From Providencia rettgeri (GTDB lineage Bacteria; Pseudomonadota; Gammaproteobacteria; Enterobacterales; Enterobacteriaceae): a DNA stretch of 64,000 nt. The notes beneath the pieces are model-generated. The model made no database searches and was not told the origin of the DNA. It saw only the letters and a program-made list of their open reading frames with translations. Where the stretch lies: the NCBI RefSeq assembly GCF_013702265.1, contig NZ_CP059348.1, positions 1,488,001 through 1,552,000 on the forward strand. The letters run 5' to 3'. The position numbers and the translations under genes were made by a program. Position 1 is the first letter of the stretch, and each line of letters starts with the position of its first letter. Below are positions 10,144 to 22,034 of the stretch, piece by piece.

Positions 10144-10932
10144 ATGGCAGACCGCAACTTTGATGATATTGTCGATAAATTTGCAAAAAATATTTATGGA
10201 ACGACAAAAGGAAAAATTCGCGAAGCGGTAGTTTGGCAAGATCTTACCCAGTTACTGGAAACGCATTTTCAAGGCCAAACATTACGTATATTAGATGCGG
10301 GCGGCGGAGAAGGGCATTTTTCTCGTCAATTAGCCGCAATGGGTCATCAGGTTATTCTTTGCGATTTATCCGAAGAAATGTTAGAACGGGCATCGGTACT
10401 TGCTGATGAACAAGGAATTAGCGAGAATATCAGCTTTGTTCACTGCGCCGTTCAAGATATTGCTCAACACCTTGATGAACCAGTTGATTTTGTCTTGTTT
10501 CATGCGGTACTTGAATGGATTAGCGACCAAAAATATGCATTAGAGCAACTGGCAGAGATTATCAGACCGGAAGGCATATTTTCTGTCATGTTCTATAATG
10601 CAAATGGCTTGGTGATGCGTAATGCAATTTTAGGTAATTTTCATCTCGCAACTCCTCATATCCAGCGTCGTCGCAAACGTTCATTATCGCCACAGAACCC
10701 GCTTTTCCCTCAACAGGTTGATGAGTGGCTTATTGGTTGTGGTATGGATATTTTAGGCAAAAGTGGCGTCAGAGTGTTCCATGATTATTTGCAAAGTAGA
10801 CAATTACAACAAAAAGACTTTCCAGCGTTATTGGCGCTTGAACAACAATATTGTCGTGAAGAACCCTATATCAGTATGGGGCGATATATTCATGTCATGG
10901 CACGCAAACAAACCCAAAAGGACGATTTATGA
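10144..10932 (+). CDS. cmoM: tRNA 5-carboxymethoxyuridine methyltransferase
   Basis: CmoM (SmtA) uses S-adenosylmethionine to methylate cmo5U34 to mcmo5U34 in certain tRNAs. The 262-aa product (E. coli 261) has the class I methyltransferase motif [19 protein letters not shown] (about 47-64). It also has [13 protein letters not shown] as motif II and [12 protein letters not shown] as motif IV. Its stop overlaps the mukF start (ATGA at 10929), so it heads the mukFEB operon as in E. coli. Confidence 0.96.
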   Translation: MADRNFDDIVDKFAKNIYGTTKGKIREAVVWQDLTQLLETHFQGQTLRILDAGGGEGHFSRQLAAMGHQVILCDLSEEMLERASVLADEQGISENISFVHCAVQDIAQHLDEPVDFVLFHAVLEWISDQKYALEQLAEIIRPEGIFSVMFYNANGLVMRNAILGNFHLATPHIQRRRKRSLSPQNPLFPQQVDEWLIGCGMDILGKSGVRVFHDYLQSRQLQQKDFPALLALEQQYCREEPYISMGRYIHVMARKQTQKDDL

Positions 10933-12254
10933 GTGATTTTTCCCAGACCGTCCCTGAACTCGTGTCTTGGGCACGAAAAAATGATTTTGCGATTTCCCTA
11001 CCCGCAGAGCGCCTAGCATTTTTGCTGGCCGTCGCAGTACTTAACAGTGAGCGGGTTAACGGTGAAATGAGTGAAGGGGAGCTGGTGGATGCGTTTCGAG
11101 AAGTGTGCAAAGGCTTCGAACAAACCACCGAATCACTGGCAGTCAGAGCGAACAACGCCATCAATGACATGGTTCGCCAAAAAATATTTAACCGCTTTGC
11201 CAGCGACATTGTCGAAGGAAATGCGATTTATCGTCTAACGCCACTCGGCATTGGCATTAGTGATTACTATATTCGTCAACGCGAATTTTCGACATTAAGA
11301 TTGTCGATGCAGTTATCGATTGTGGCGGGAGAGCTACAACGTGCAGCGGAATCAGCCGAAGAAGGTGGTGATGAATTTTATTGGCACCGTCATGTTTTTG
11401 CGCCATTAAAATATTCAGTCGCTGAAATTTTTGACAGTATTGACCTGTCACAGCGAATTATGGATGAGCAACAAAACAGCGTTAAAGATGATATTGCTGC
11501 ACTGTTAAACCAAGACTGGCAGGCGGCAATTGCTAACTGTGAGCAGCTACTTTCTGAAACGTCCGGCACATTAAGAGAATTGCAAGATACTTTAGAAGCG
11601 GCTGGCGATAAGCTACAGGCAAACTTACTACGTATTCAAGAAGCTAACATGAATGCGCCGCAGTTCTCGGAAATGGTCGACCGACTAATCTTTGATTTGC
11701 AAAACAAGCTAGACCGTATTGTGAGCTGGGGGCAGCAGTCCATTGATTTATGGATTGGTTACGACCGACATGTTCACAAATTTATCCGTACAGCAATTGA
11801 TATGGATAAAAACCGTATATTTTCTCAACGTTTACGTCAATCTGTACAGCAGTACCTCGATAGCCCTTGGGCACTCACCTATGCCAATGCGGATAGGCTT
11901 TTTGATATGCGTGATGAGGAGCTGGCACTTCATGATCAAGAGGTGATGGGGGAACTTCCACCTGATCTAGAATTTGAAGAGTTCAGTGAACTTAATGACC
12001 AATTAGCGGCGTTAATCGAAGCGCAACTTGCGTTCTATAAAACGGATAACAAACCGCTGGATGTCGGTCACGTATTACAGAGTTATCTGACGCAATACCC
12101 GCAGAAACGCCATTTTGACGTTGCGCGTATTATTATCGATCAGGCTGTAAAACTAGGTATCGCAGAGGCTGATCTGGCGGGATTACCGGCAGAATGGCGC
12201 GCTATTAATGATCACGGAGCCAAGGTACAGGCACATGTCATCGACAAATATTGA
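10929..12254 (+). CDS. mukF: Chromosome partition protein MukF (kleisin)
   Basis: MukF is the kleisin of the MukBEF condensin; it bridges MukB heads and recruits MukE. The 441-aa product (E. coli 440) starts with a winged-helix dimerization region containing [26 protein letters not shown]. Long helical segments follow (about 180-330), then a C-terminal winged helix ([26 protein letters not shown]). It overlaps cmoM by 4 nt and mukE by 20 nt, so translation is coupled and subunit stoichiometry is probably set in part by this arrangement. Confidence 0.98.
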   Translation: MSDFSQTVPELVSWARKNDFAISLPAERLAFLLAVAVLNSERVNGEMSEGELVDAFREVCKGFEQTTESLAVRANNAINDMVRQKIFNRFASDIVEGNAIYRLTPLGIGISDYYIRQREFSTLRLSMQLSIVAGELQRAAESAEEGGDEFYWHRHVFAPLKYSVAEIFDSIDLSQRIMDEQQNSVKDDIAALLNQDWQAAIANCEQLLSETSGTLRELQDTLEAAGDKLQANLLRIQEANMNAPQFSEMVDRLIFDLQNKLDRIVSWGQQSIDLWIGYDRHVHKFIRTAIDMDKNRIFSQRLRQSVQQYLDSPWALTYANADRLFDMRDEELALHDQEVMGELPPDLEFEEFSELNDQLAALIEAQLAFYKTDNKPLDVGHVLQSYLTQYPQKRHFDVARIIIDQAVKLGIAEADLAGLPAEWRAINDHGAKVQAHVIDKY

Positions 12255-12963
12255 ACAATTTATGCCAGTTAAACTGGTTCAAGCACTAGCTAACCCCATT
12301 TTTCCTGAGCTCGACAGCCAACTGCGTGCAGGTCGCCATATCAGTATTGATGACCTTGATAATCATGCATTTTTAATGGATTTTCAGGAACCGTTAGAGC
12401 AATTTTATGCTCGCTATAATGTTGAGTTGATCCGGGCACCAGAAGGCTTCTTCTATTTGCGTCCCCGTTCTAGCACCTTAATTCCTCGTTCTGTTTTGTC
12501 TGAATTGGACATGATGGTGGGTAAAATTCTGTGCTACCTCTATTTGAGTCCTGAGCGTCTAACCAACCAAGGGGTCTTTACCTCTCAAGAGCTGTTTGAA
12601 GAATTATTGTCGCTGGCCGACGAAAGCAAATTACTGAAATTTGTTAACCAACGCTCCACAGGTTCAGACCTCGATAAACAAAAATTACAGGAAAAACTAA
12701 GAACCTCCTTAAACCGTTTACGTCGTTTAGGTATGGTCTATTTCCTGCAAAATGACTCCAGCAAATTTATTATTAATGAGTCTGTATTCCGCTTTGGTGC
12801 GGATGTGCGTAGTGGTGATAATCCACAAGAAGCACAATTACGCATGATCCGTGATGGTGAAGCGGTCTCTCTTGAAGGGGAATTATCGCTAAGAGACAGC
12901 GATGAAGACGAAACGGATGAGAGTCAAGATCTGGCTGACAGTGAAGAGGATGAACAAGAATGA
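12235..12963 (+). CDS. mukE: Chromosome partition protein MukE
   Basis: MukE is the accessory KITE-type subunit that binds MukF in the condensin. I chose ATG 12235 ([20 protein letters not shown]), which matches the E. coli start; an in-frame ATG at 12208 would add nine residues deeper inside mukF. The product is 242 aa (E. coli 234). It has winged-helix folds with [16 protein letters not shown] and [12 protein letters not shown]-like segments. The tail is strongly acidic ([13 protein letters not shown]...), as in relatives. It overlaps mukB by 4 nt (ATGA). Confidence 0.96.
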   Translation: MSSTNIEQFMPVKLVQALANPIFPELDSQLRAGRHISIDDLDNHAFLMDFQEPLEQFYARYNVELIRAPEGFFYLRPRSSTLIPRSVLSELDMMVGKILCYLYLSPERLTNQGVFTSQELFEELLSLADESKLLKFVNQRSTGSDLDKQKLQEKLRTSLNRLRRLGMVYFLQNDSSKFIINESVFRFGADVRSGDNPQEAQLRMIRDGEAVSLEGELSLRDSDEDETDESQDLADSEEDEQE

Positions 12964-15900
12964 TTGAACGCGGAAAATTTCGCTCACTGACGCTGGTGAA
13001 CTGGAACGGCTTTTTTGCTCGTACTTTTGACCTTGATGAATTAGTCACCACCCTGTCTGGGGGTAATGGTGCGGGTAAATCCACCACCATGGCGGCCTTT
13101 ATTACCGCCATGATCCCTGACTTAACATTACTGCATTTCCGTAATACCACAGAAGCTGGGGCCACTTCAGGCTCCCGTGATAAAGGTCTACACGGAAAAT
13201 TGCGTCCCGGTGTCTGTTATGCCGTGCTGGATGTCTTAAACTCTAAACATCAACGCGTTATGGTCGGTGTTCGCTTACAGCAAGTAGCGGGACGCGATAA
13301 AAAAGTCGATATCAAACCGTTTATGATCCAAGGCGTGCCATTAGCAACAGTACCAACGGAAGTATTAACGGAAGTGTTTGAAGGGCGCCAAGCTAAGGTT
13401 ATTCCGTTGAATGACCTGAAAGAGCGCGTAGAAAAACAGGAAGGCATCCAATTTAAGCAATTTAACTCGATCACTGATTACCATTCAGTATTATTCGAAT
13501 TGGGTGTGCTGCCAAAACGTTTACGTTCAGCAGGGGATCGTAGTAAATATTACCGTTTGATTGAAGCTTCCTTATATGGTGGTATTTCCAGTGCGATCAC
13601 CCGCTCACTGCGTGACTATTTATTACCAGAAAACAGCGGCGTACGTAAAGCATTCCAAGATATGGAAGCGGCATTACGTGAAAACCGTTTAACACTGGAA
13701 GCCATCCGCGTTACACAATCTGACCGTGATTTATTCAAACATTTGATCAGCGAAGCCACAGATTATGTATCTGCGGACTATATGCGCCACTCAAATGAAC
13801 GCCGAATTCACTTAGATGCAGCATTAGCCGCCCGTAACGAACTGTACAGTAATCGCAAACAACTGCGCGTTGAACAAGTTCGTAGTGTGGAAATGGCGCG
13901 TGAATTAAATGAACAAAACGAAGCGTCGACAGAAATCGAAGCGGACTACCAAGCGGCAAGTGACCATTTAAATCTGGTGCAAGCTGCATTACGTCATCAA
14001 GAAAAAATTGACCGCTACCAAGCCGATATTGAAGAGCTCACTTATCGCCTTGAAGAACAGAGCGAAGTCGTCGCGGAAGCCACAGAAAAACACGAAGAGC
14101 TTGATGCTCGTGCGCAAGCCGCTGAATTTGAGGTGGATGAGCTGAAAAACCAGCTGGCAGATTACCAGCAAGCGCTTGATGTACAGCAAACTCGTGCGAT
14201 TCAATATCAACAAGCACTTCATGCCTTAAACCGTGCTCGCGAGCTCTGCCAACTGCCTGATCTTACCATTGAAAATGTCGATGAATGGCTGGAGACCTTT
14301 GAGGCCAAAGAGCAGCAAGCTACTGAAGCCTTACTCGCATTAGAGCAAAAAATGAGCGTGGCGGATGCAGCTCATAGCCAGTTTGAGCAAGCGTATCAGC
14401 TAGTTAAAACTATGTTAGGCGACGTAAGCCGTGGGGATGCGTATACACAAGCGCGTTCGTTACTGCGTGACTGGTCATCGCAACAACATTTAGCTGAGCG
14501 TGTTCAGCCACTGCGTATGCAATTATCTGAATTGCAACAGCGTTTAGATAGCCAGCGTAATGCCGAAAAATTACTGAGCGAATTCTGTAAACGTTATGGT
14601 CAAAGTGTTGAGCCCGATGAGCTTGACGCCTTGATGGCCGAGTTAGAAATTCTGCAAGAAGAGTTAAGTACTGGCGTTAATGAAAGCGGCGAAAAACGCA
14701 TGCAAATGCGCCAAGAGTTGGAACAAATTCGTCTGCGTATCAGCCAGCTTTCCGCGAAAGCGCCTGCGTGGATTATGGCACAAGAAGCACTAACTCAGCT
14801 TAACGAACAATCGGGTGAAACTTTCGAAAATAGCACTGAAGTGACTGAGTTTATGCAGCAACTTCTGGAGCAAGAAAGGGAAATTACGGTTGAGCGTGAT
14901 GAAGTTGCAGCGCAGCGCCGTGATCTTGATAAGCAAATCGAACGTTTAAGTCAACCAAGTGGTGCCGAAGATGGGCGCATGCTGGCACTGGCGGAGCGTT
15001 TTAATGGCGTGCTGTTATCTGAAATCTACGACGATATTACTATTGAAGATGCGGCGTATTTCTCGGCGCTTTATGGCCCAGCCCGTCACGGTATCGTGGT
15101 ACAAGACTTGGCCGTGGTTCGCGAGCAGCTAGAAAATTTACAAGATTGCCCTGATGATGTGTATTTTATCGAGGGGGATCCATCCTCATTTGATGACAGT
15201 GTTTTTGATGCTCAAGAGTTTGAAAATGCAGTATTAGTCCGTTCATCAGAGCGTCAGTGGCGTTATTCTCGCTACCCAGAATTACCGTTATTTGGTCGAG
15301 CTGCCCGTGAAAGCCATTTAGAGTCACTGAGTGCTGAGCGTGATGAATTGGCGGAGCGTTATGCGACCTTGTCATTTGACGTGCAAAAAATTCAGCGTGC
15401 TCATCAAGCATTTAGCCGATTTATTGGTCAGCATATTTCAGTGGCATTTGAAGCGGATCCTGAAGCTGAAATTCGTACATTAAATCAAAAACGTACTGAA
15501 TTAGAGCGTGGACTGAACCAATTTGAAGAGCAGACCCAGCAACAGCGCCAACAGTTCGCTCAAGGCAAAGAAAACTTACTGGCATTAAACCGTTTATTGC
15601 CGCAAGTGAATTTGTTGATGGATGAAACGCTGGTGGATCGCGTTGAAGAGATCCGCGAAGAACTTTCAGAAGCTGAAGAAGCGGCACATTTCATCAATAA
15701 ACACGGTAATAATCTGGCGAAGTTAGAGCCGATTGTGACGGTATTACTCAGTGATCCTGAGCAACATGATCAGCTGCGTAAAGAATATGAATTGGCGAAA
15801 CATACCCAGCAAAATGCGAAGCAACAAGCATTTGCCTTGGTGGAAGTGGCTCAACGTCGCGCGCACTTTAGCTACAGTGATTCGACGGGGATGGTCAATG

Positions 15901-17399
15901 AAAATGCGGACTTGAATGAAAAACTGCGCCAGCGTTTAGAACATGCAGAAGCAGATAGAACTCGTGCCCGTGAGCTATTACGTCAGCAACAAGCGCAAAG
16001 TACTCAATATCATCAAGTTCTGGCATCGCTGCGCAGTTCATTCGACACCAAGCAAGAGATGTTGAAAGAACTTGAAGAAGAAATGCAGGAAATGGGTGTG
16101 AAAGCGGATCCTGATGCGCAAGAGCGTGCCAGCATTCGTCGTGATGAATTACATCAATCTGTTATGGCAAACCGTAGCCGCATTAACCAGTTAGAAAAAC
16201 AACTGACGTTATGTGAAGCGGAAATGGATAACTTGCAAAAACGCCTGCGTAAGCTGGAAAAAGATTATTACCAAATCCGTGAGCAAGTTGTGATGGCGAA
16301 AGCGGGTTGGTGTGCGGTGATGCGCTTGGTAAAAGATAATGGCGTTGAGCGTCGTCTGCATCGTCGCGAATTGGCTTATACCGATGGTGATAGTCTACGT
16401 TCGATGTCGGATAAGGCGTTAGGAGCGCTGCGTTTAGCGGTGGCAGATAACGAACATCTTCGTGATGTACTGCGTATGTCCGAAGATCCTAAACATCCTG
16501 AACGTAAAATTCAGTTCTTTATCGCAGTTTACCAACATCTGCGTGAGCGTATTCGCCAAGATATTATTCGTACCGATGACCCAATCGATGCGATTGAGCA
16601 GATGGAAATTGAGTTAGCGCGTCTGACTGAAGAGTTAACTGCCCGTGAGCAAAAACTGGCAATTAGCTCGAAGAGTGTGGCGAATATCATTCGTAAAACT
16701 ATCCAGCGTGAGCAAAACCGTATTCGTATGCTGAACCAAGGCTTACAGGCGGTGGCATTTGGTCAGGTTAAAGGGGTTAGACTGAATGTGAATATTCGCG
16801 AAAGCCACGCCTTATTGTTGAGCGTGTTATCAGAAGAGAGCGAATTACACCAAGACTTGTTTACTAGCCAACGTTTAACCTTCTCTGAAGCGATGGCGAA
16901 ACTGTATCAACGCCTGAACCCACAGATGGATATGGGGCAGCGCTTGCCGCAAACCATTGGTGAAGAACTGTTGGATTACCGTAACTACTTAGAGTTAGAG
17001 GTTGAAGTTAACCGTGGCTCTGATGGTTGGTTAAAAGCGGAAAGCGGTGCGTTGTCAACAGGTGAAGCGATTGGTACGGGGATGTCTATCTTAGTGATGG
17101 TTGTTCAGAGCTGGGAAGAAGAAGCCCGCCGACTGCGTGCGAAAGATATCATTCCATGTCGCTTACTGTTCTTGGATGAAGCGGCGCGTTTGGATGCGAA
17201 GTCTATCGCCACGTTATTTGAGTTATGTGACAGACTGGAAATGCAGCTTATTATCGCTGCGCCGGAAAACATTAGCCCAGAGAAAGGAACCACCTATAAA
17301 CTGGTGCGTAAAGTGACCGGCAATACGGAACACGTTCATGTTGTTGGGTTAAAAGGTTTTGGTCAGGATAATCCGGCTCCACAAGCCCTGCCTCAATAA
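12960..17399 (+). CDS. mukB: Chromosome partition protein MukB (SMC-like ATPase)
   Basis: MukB is the SMC-like motor of the condensin that organises and separates the nucleoid. The 1479-aa product (E. coli 1486) has Walker [10 protein letters not shown] at 34-42. Two long coiled-coil arms (about 300-650 and 790-1200) flank a hinge near 660-780, with the [11 protein letters not shown] segment. The C-terminal head has ABC signature [13 protein letters not shown] (about 1365) and Walker [16 protein letters not shown] (about 1400). It is the last gene of the operon and is followed by a terminator. Confidence 0.98.
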   Translation: MIERGKFRSLTLVNWNGFFARTFDLDELVTTLSGGNGAGKSTTMAAFITAMIPDLTLLHFRNTTEAGATSGSRDKGLHGKLRPGVCYAVLDVLNSKHQRVMVGVRLQQVAGRDKKVDIKPFMIQGVPLATVPTEVLTEVFEGRQAKVIPLNDLKERVEKQEGIQFKQFNSITDYHSVLFELGVLPKRLRSAGDRSKYYRLIEASLYGGISSAITRSLRDYLLPENSGVRKAFQDMEAALRENRLTLEAIRVTQSDRDLFKHLISEATDYVSADYMRHSNERRIHLDAALAARNELYSNRKQLRVEQVRSVEMARELNEQNEASTEIEADYQAASDHLNLVQAALRHQEKIDRYQADIEELTYRLEEQSEVVAEATEKHEELDARAQAAEFEVDELKNQLADYQQALDVQQTRAIQYQQALHALNRARELCQLPDLTIENVDEWLETFEAKEQQATEALLALEQKMSVADAAHSQFEQAYQLVKTMLGDVSRGDAYTQARSLLRDWSSQQHLAERVQPLRMQLSELQQRLDSQRNAEKLLSEFCKRYGQSVEPDELDALMAELEILQEELSTGVNESGEKRMQMRQELEQIRLRISQLSAKAPAWIMAQEALTQLNEQSGETFENSTEVTEFMQQLLEQEREITVERDEVAAQRRDLDKQIERLSQPSGAEDGRMLALAERFNGVLLSEIYDDITIEDAAYFSALYGPARHGIVVQDLAVVREQLENLQDCPDDVYFIEGDPSSFDDSVFDAQEFENAVLVRSSERQWRYSRYPELPLFGRAARESHLESLSAERDELAERYATLSFDVQKIQRAHQAFSRFIGQHISVAFEADPEAEIRTLNQKRTELERGLNQFEEQTQQQRQQFAQGKENLLALNRLLPQVNLLMDETLVDRVEEIREELSEAEEAAHFINKHGNNLAKLEPIVTVLLSDPEQHDQLRKEYELAKHTQQNAKQQAFALVEVAQRRAHFSYSDSTGMVNENADLNEKLRQRLEHAEADRTRARELLRQQQAQSTQYHQVLASLRSSFDTKQEMLKELEEEMQEMGVKADPDAQERASIRRDELHQSVMANRSRINQLEKQLTLCEAEMDNLQKRLRKLEKDYYQIREQVVMAKAGWCAVMRLVKDNGVERRLHRRELAYTDGDSLRSMSDKALGALRLAVADNEHLRDVLRMSEDPKHPERKIQFFIAVYQHLRERIRQDIIRTDDPIDAIEQMEIELARLTEELTAREQKLAISSKSVANIIRKTIQREQNRIRMLNQGLQAVAFGQVKGVRLNVNIRESHALLLSVLSEESELHQDLFTSQRLTFSEAMAKLYQRLNPQMDMGQRLPQTIGEELLDYRNYLELEVEVNRGSDGWLKAESGALSTGEAIGTGMSILVMVVQSWEEEARRLRAKDIIPCRLLFLDEAARLDAKSIATLFELCDRLEMQLIIAAPENISPEKGTTYKLVRKVTGNTEHVHVVGLKGFGQDNPAPQALPQ

Positions 17400-17416
17400 T
17401 TGATTTTCTAGATAAT

Positions 17417-17450
17417 AAAACCGACATGGGGAACTGTGTCGGTTTTTTAT
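17417..17450 (+). terminator. Terminator of the cmoM-mukFEB operon
   Basis: AAAACCGACA (17417-17426) pairs with TGTCGGTTTT (17437-17446), followed by more T. It is a strong intrinsic terminator 17 nt after mukB. Confidence 0.9.
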
Positions 17451-17520
17451 TATTTTTGTGTTTTTAACTTCTTTGTTTTAATTATCTTCATTTCCCTTTA
17501 AATCATTAATAGATGACTGC

Positions 17521-17540
17521 AATGAGATTTGAATCTCATT
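17521..17540. promoter_or_regulatory. 20-bp palindrome upstream of aphA
   Basis: AATGAGATT-TG-AATCTCATT is a 9-bp perfect inverted repeat with a 2-nt spacer, 76 nt before the aphA start. Its TGAGA-N6-TCTCA core has CRP-like spacing but not the CRP consensus. It is a plausible operator for aphA, regulator unassigned. Confidence 0.5.
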
Positions 17541-17616
17541 TTTATGTAATGAAAACTTTTATCATTGCAGCCCGTGAGGAGTTAATCACGAAATAAAACT
17601 ATTATAAGGATCGAAC

Positions 17617-18330
17617 ATGAAGAAAATCACACTAACGTTAAGTGCAATTGCATTAGCGCTGAGCTTTACGGCAACATCTCAAGCCAAAATTCCAATGCCA
17701 GAAACAGTCAGTACTGGAGTCACTGTTGCGGAATTAGCGGCACAACAACCAGTTCATTGGGTCTCTGTTGAACAAATTAAACAGAGTTTAGAAGGCAAAG
17801 CGCCAATGGCGGTCGGCTTTGATATCGATGATACCGTTTTATTCTCAAGCCCTGGTTTCTACCGTGGAAAACTTGAATTCTCCCCAAATGATTTTAGTTA
17901 TCTGAAAAACCCTCAATTCTGGGAAAAAATGAATAATGAGTGGGACAAATTCAGTATGCCAAAACAAGTGGGCATCGATTTAGTTAAAATGCACTTAGAG
18001 CGTGGTGATAAAGTTTACTTTATTACAGGCCGTACACAGACTAAAACTGAAACTGTGACTCAATATGTGCAAGAAGGCTTAAGAATTCCTGCAGATAAAA
18101 TGAATCCAGTCATTTTTGCTGGTGATGAACCCGGCAAAAATAATAAAGTAAGCTGGATGCGTGACCATAAATTAACTATCTATTATGGTGATGCAGATGC
18201 GGATATTGCTGCGGCTCATGAGTTGGATATTCGTGGGATTCGTATTCTCCGTGCATCAAATTCCTCTTACCAACCGTTGCCAAAAGCGGGTCGCTTTGGT
18301 GAGGAAGTGGTTATCAACTCAGAATATTAA
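17617..18330 (+). CDS. aphA: Class B non-specific acid phosphatase AphA/NapA
   Basis: This periplasmic metallo-phosphatase of the DDDD (HAD-like) superfamily releases phosphate from organic phosphomonoesters such as nucleotides. The 237-aa product equals E. coli AphA in length. It has a signal peptide (1-23, ...SFTATSQA) and the nucleophile motif FDIDDT with D69, D71 and T73. [11 protein letters not shown] and [14 protein letters not shown] are the later HAD motifs. E. coli has no gene here; the insertion between mukB and ldtD fits Morganellaceae, which carry class B (NapA-type) enzymes. A good AAGGA ribosome site precedes the ATG. Confidence 0.96.
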   Translation: MKKITLTLSAIALALSFTATSQAKIPMPETVSTGVTVAELAAQQPVHWVSVEQIKQSLEGKAPMAVGFDIDDTVLFSSPGFYRGKLEFSPNDFSYLKNPQFWEKMNNEWDKFSMPKQVGIDLVKMHLERGDKVYFITGRTQTKTETVTQYVQEGLRIPADKMNPVIFAGDEPGKNNKVSWMRDHKLTIYYGDADADIAAAHELDIRGIRILRASNSSYQPLPKAGRFGEEVVINSEY

Positions 18331-18696
18331 TATTCGATAACAAGTTAGTTAAAGGCGATTATTCGCCTTTAACTAACAAAATAGTGTTTATTTCTTGATG
18401 ACGCATTTCAGCGATTTAATATAACTTATATTAAATTAACTCTATTGAAAGAATAAAAACGTCAATATTTGATATGTTATATCGTTTAGCTTTGGTGAAA
18501 AACGCAAACAATTCTATTTCTCATACTGTCTTATAAATAGCACTTATTTCGGATCACCTACCTCAATAACTTTTTTCATCAATAAAGACAAAATTAGTCA
18601 ATTCCTATAACATTCTTCTCAGAGTTAAATATAATCAAATAGTGTCACTATAATAAAAAAATAATGTTATCCATGTAGTAACTTTAAGGTGGATGT
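18331..18696. other. 366-bp intergenic region aphA-ldtD
   Basis: The gap starts with the aphA terminator hairpin. The rest is AT-rich sequence without a supportable ORF. It presumably carries the ldtD promoter. I saw no clear CpxR box. Confidence 0.5.
18344..18377 (+). terminator. Hairpin terminator of aphA
   Basis: GTTAGTTAAAGGCGA (18344-18358) pairs perfectly with TCGCCTTTAACTAAC (18363-18377). The GC-rich inner stem GGCGA-N4-TCGCC is followed by TTT, which is terminator-like, although the outer arms extend it. Confidence 0.75.
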
Positions 18697-20424
18697 ATGG
18701 CAAAGAGAAGAGTGAAAGCTCTGCAGATCTCAGTATTATGTGGGCTGATGGCGATGCAATTCCCGGCATTTTCCGCAGCAGAAAATACGCAGCAAAGCAG
18801 TATGGAAATTCAACAACCTCAATCAGTTGTCGCTGAAGAAGTGAGTAAAGTTACGACAAAAGAGAGCTTGGAAAAGCTTAACGCTTCTTTACCATCAGAA
18901 ACTAAACTGGTGTTTGCGGAGCAGTTGGCGAAAATTTATGCCGACAGGCAAATGCAATTGTTATGGCAAGATGAAACAGCAATTAGCCAGTTTCAACAGC
19001 AATTAGCTGAGCTTGCTTTAGCAGGTTTCCAACCTCAATTTAGCGAATGGTTAGTTTCATTGGAAAATAGCCAGCTGAGCGAAATGGGGCGAGATGCTAT
19101 TTTATCCGACGCTATGTTGGGTTATTTACAATATCTGTCTTCCGTTGAGTCGACGGGGCAATATTGGCTATACACCAGCCGCCCTTACAAAATTATCGCA
19201 CCGACCGCGGCACAAATGAAACCATGGTTAGAGGCTGAATCTGAACATCGTTTGGGTGAGTGGGTGAAGGCTCAAGCACCGAAACACGCGATGTATCAAC
19301 CGATGCGCAAAGAGATGCTAAAACAGCTCGCGTTACCAGAAGATACGTTAGAAATTACGGGTACGAAAGCATTAAAACCGGGTCAAGCCAGCGATGATGT
19401 CATTACGCTCCGTGAGATTTTAGTGCGTGATGGATTGTTGGAAGCTGCTGCGGTCGGTGAGGCCGTTGATGCATCAGCTCCGCCTGAAGAAATCAATAAA
19501 GTCACCGCTAATGCCCGTGTGTATAGCGATGACTTAGTGGACGCAGTGAAAAAATTTCAGCTTCAATATGGTTTAGAAGCCGATGGTGTGATTGGTAAAG
19601 GTACGCGCGTTTGGCTCAATATGCAGCCAAAGCAAAAAGCAGGGCTGATGGCACTGAATATTCAGCGTTTACGGATTGTTCCTGAAAGTAGCGGTACAGG
19701 AATCTTGGTGAATATCCCTGCGTACACATTGGATTTTTATCTTAATAACGACATCATTTTGGATTCGAAAGTGATTGTTGGGCGTGCAGATCGTAAAACA
19801 CCAATTATGAGCAGTGCATTGAATAATGTGGTGATTAACCCACCTTGGAGTGTGCCAACCAGTTTGGCGCGCAAGGATATTGCACCGAAAGGTAAAATGG
19901 ATCCCAGCTACTTTAGCCGTAAAGGCTATACGGTTTATTCTGGCTGGGGGCAAGATGCCTATGAGATTGACCCTTATTCAATCGACTGGGAAAATATTAC
20001 ACCTGCAAATTTCCCTTATCGCATTCGCCAAGCGCCAGGCTCAAGTAACTCTTTAGGGCGTTATAAGTTTAATATGCCGAGTTCAGACGCGATTTATCTC
20101 CATGACACACCAAACCATAGCCTGTTTAATAAAAATGCGCGGGCCATTAGTTCTGGTTGTGTTCGTGTGAATAAAGCGAGCGAGTTAGCAACGATTTTAT
20201 TAGGTGATGCAGGTTGGGCACAGACTCGTATTGATGGGGCATTAAAAGAAGGTTCAACGCGTTATGTGAATATTCCTGACCGTATTCCTGTATATCTATA
20301 CTATCAAACCGCGTGGGTTGATAAAGATCAGCAACCGCAATATCGGGCGGATATTTATCAATATGATGGCAGTATTGATAACGCTGAAAAATATCTCCCT
20401 GCAATCAAAGCGATTTTAAAATAG
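18697..20424 (+). CDS. ldtD: L,D-transpeptidase LdtD (YcbB)
   Basis: LdtD makes 3-3 (mDAP-mDAP) peptidoglycan cross-links in the periplasm, which supports envelope stress survival and bypass of beta-lactam-inhibited PBPs. The 575-aa product (E. coli 615) has an N-terminal signal/hydrophobic segment (about 8-28). A peptidoglycan-binding domain follows (DDLVDAVKKFQLQYGLEADGVIG). The YkuD catalytic domain has H469 (LHDTPNHSLF) and the nucleophile C488 in SSGCVRV. Downstream is another cross-link-related gene, mepK. The region between signal and catalytic core is shorter and more divergent than in E. coli. Confidence 0.94.
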   Translation: MAKRRVKALQISVLCGLMAMQFPAFSAAENTQQSSMEIQQPQSVVAEEVSKVTTKESLEKLNASLPSETKLVFAEQLAKIYADRQMQLLWQDETAISQFQQQLAELALAGFQPQFSEWLVSLENSQLSEMGRDAILSDAMLGYLQYLSSVESTGQYWLYTSRPYKIIAPTAAQMKPWLEAESEHRLGEWVKAQAPKHAMYQPMRKEMLKQLALPEDTLEITGTKALKPGQASDDVITLREILVRDGLLEAAAVGEAVDASAPPEEINKVTANARVYSDDLVDAVKKFQLQYGLEADGVIGKGTRVWLNMQPKQKAGLMALNIQRLRIVPESSGTGILVNIPAYTLDFYLNNDIILDSKVIVGRADRKTPIMSSALNNVVINPPWSVPTSLARKDIAPKGKMDPSYFSRKGYTVYSGWGQDAYEIDPYSIDWENITPANFPYRIRQAPGSSNSLGRYKFNMPSSDAIYLHDTPNHSLFNKNARAISSGCVRVNKASELATILLGDAGWAQTRIDGALKEGSTRYVNIPDRIPVYLYYQTAWVDKDQQPQYRADIYQYDGSIDNAEKYLPAIKAILK

Positions 20425-20433
20425 TGATTATTA

Positions 20434-20457
20434 ATCGAGGGGCTTAGGCTCCTCGAT
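20434..20457 (+). terminator. Hairpin after ldtD
   Basis: ATCGAGG (20434-20440) pairs with CCTCGAT (20451-20457) around a GC-rich loop, 10 nt after the ldtD stop. The following sequence GCTATTTT is only moderately T-rich. Confidence 0.6.
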
Positions 20458-20738
20458 GCTATTTTCTGCATTAATTCCCAAATCTTCCTAATAATTCCGT
20501 TTTAGTTCATTTGTACATCGAATGCATTGTGCTTATATATAATCATCGGCAATGAGTTGGGGCCGTCTTAAGTCGGTGCGTATAAGTGATTTCACTCACC
20601 TTTTTGCATAAAAGTGATGAATTTTCCTTAATTTACGCAATTCTTTACATAATTATACATTAAAGCTAAATATCCTTTGCTAGACTGATGAAGTTGAAAT
20701 GTATATTTACTGAATAATTAATACCTGAGTTATCACCT
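20458..20738. other. Intergenic region ldtD-mepK
   Basis: About 280 bp without a supportable ORF; with the ldtD hairpin the full gap is 314 bp. It contains a small perfect inverted repeat AGTGATTTCACT near 20586 and presumably the mepK promoter. Confidence 0.4.
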
Positions 20739-21287
20739 ATGGATATGATTGATCAAAACCGCAGAAAGTGGTTGGGAATTGGTGCAGCCGCAATCGGTCT
20801 GGGACTATTACCTAATCATGTATTCGCTGCAATGAGTACGCCACGCCCAAGAATTTTACGTTTTCAGAATTTAAATACGGGTGAATTTTTAAAGACCGAA
20901 TTTTTCGATGGTCGCCGTTATAATAAATCTGAATTAGCTCGCTTAAATCACCTTTTCCGTGATTATCGCTGCGATAAAGTGAAAACCATTGATCCTAAAT
21001 TATTTGACCAAATTTATTTGCTGCAGATGATGATGGGAACCAATAAACCTGTTCAGCTGATTTCGGGTTACCGTTCATTAGAAACCAATAATGAATTACG
21101 TCGTAAAAGTTCCGGTGTAGCGAAACAGAGCTATCATACCCGTGGGCAAGCGATGGATTTCCATATTGAAGGTTTGCAGCTAAGTAACGTCCGTAAAGCG
21201 GCATTAAAAATGAGTGCTGGCGGTGTGGGCTATTATCCGAAAAGCAATTTCATTCATATCGATACAGGTCCAGTGAGAACATGGTAA
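20739..21287 (+). CDS. mepK: Murein endopeptidase MepK (YcbK, M15 family)
   Basis: MepK is a periplasmic zinc peptidase that cuts 3-3 cross-links, the products of L,D-transpeptidases. The 182-aa length equals E. coli. It has a twin-arginine-type signal (NRRKWLGIGAAAIGLGLLP). The M15/peptidase-like zinc ligands are H133 and D140 (YHTRGQAMDF) and H173 (FIHIDTG), and SGYRS is also conserved. Its position next to ldtD pairs the synthase and hydrolase of the same bond. An ATG two codons later is an alternative start. Confidence 0.95.
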   Translation: MDMIDQNRRKWLGIGAAAIGLGLLPNHVFAAMSTPRPRILRFQNLNTGEFLKTEFFDGRRYNKSELARLNHLFRDYRCDKVKTIDPKLFDQIYLLQMMMGTNKPVQLISGYRSLETNNELRRKSSGVAKQSYHTRGQAMDFHIEGLQLSNVRKAALKMSAGGVGYYPKSNFIHIDTGPVRTW

Positions 21288-21326
21288 TCTGTGCATAGGT
21301 GACACAGATTATGGAGTGATTGTTCG

Positions 21327-21974
21327 ATGAAATATACTATTATCCCAGTAACCCCGTTTATGCAAAACTGCCAGGTTATCTGGGATGAAACCTCAATGAA
21401 TGCAGTGATTGTTGATCCCGGTGGTGAGGCTGAAAAGCTGATTACCGCTATTGAAAGCCGCGGATTAACATTAACGAAAATCCTGCTTACCCACGGTCAT
21501 TCTGACCATATTGGCGCCTCAGCCCCCCTTGCAAAACATTTCGGTGTACCGATTTATGGTCCGCAGAAAGAAGATGCTTTCTGGATTGAAAATCTCGCTG
21601 AGCAAAATGCGATGTTTTATATCGGTGATTGCCCTGATTTCACACCAGATCATTGGTTAGAAGAGGGGGATAGCATCACGTGTGGAAATATTCAATTTGA
21701 TGTGCTGCATTGCCCTGGCCATACACCCGGTCACATTGTTTTTGTGAACCATGCTGACAAACTCATCTCTATGGGCGATGTGTTATTTAAAGGTGGTGTC
21801 GGGCGCAGTGATTTCCCTCGAGGCAACCATCAAGATCTTATCTCATCGATTAAAAACAAGTTGCTGCCTCTCGGTGACGATTACCACTTTATTCCGGGAC
21901 ACGGTCCGATGTCCACACTAGGCCATGAACGGATTTCTAACCCTTTCTTACAGGATGAATTACCAGTTTGGTGA
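21327..21974 (+). CDS. gloC: Type II glyoxalase-like metallo-hydrolase GloC (YcbL)
   Basis: GloC hydrolyses S-D-lactoylglutathione in methylglyoxal detoxification. The 215-aa length equals E. coli YcbL. Metallo-beta-lactamase motifs are THGHSDH (55-61), [23 protein letters not shown] and IPGHGP. It starts 39 nt after mepK. In E. coli the next gene is aspC; here the 10-kb toxin gene intervenes. Confidence 0.96.
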   Translation: MKYTIIPVTPFMQNCQVIWDETSMNAVIVDPGGEAEKLITAIESRGLTLTKILLTHGHSDHIGASAPLAKHFGVPIYGPQKEDAFWIENLAEQNAMFYIGDCPDFTPDHWLEEGDSITCGNIQFDVLHCPGHTPGHIVFVNHADKLISMGDVLFKGGVGRSDFPRGNHQDLISSIKNKLLPLGDDYHFIPGHGPMSTLGHERISNPFLQDELPVW

Positions 21975-22010
21975 TTATTCCATAGAGGCTTATATTATTT
22001 TTTAATAAGG

Positions 22011-22034
22011 AAACCCCGATAAGGGGTTTTTTTA
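22011..22034 (+). terminator. Terminator of gloC
   Basis: AAACCCC (22011-22017) pairs with GGGGTTT (22023-22029), followed by a T tract. It marks the left edge of the toxin insertion, separating it from the conserved gloC. Confidence 0.88.
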
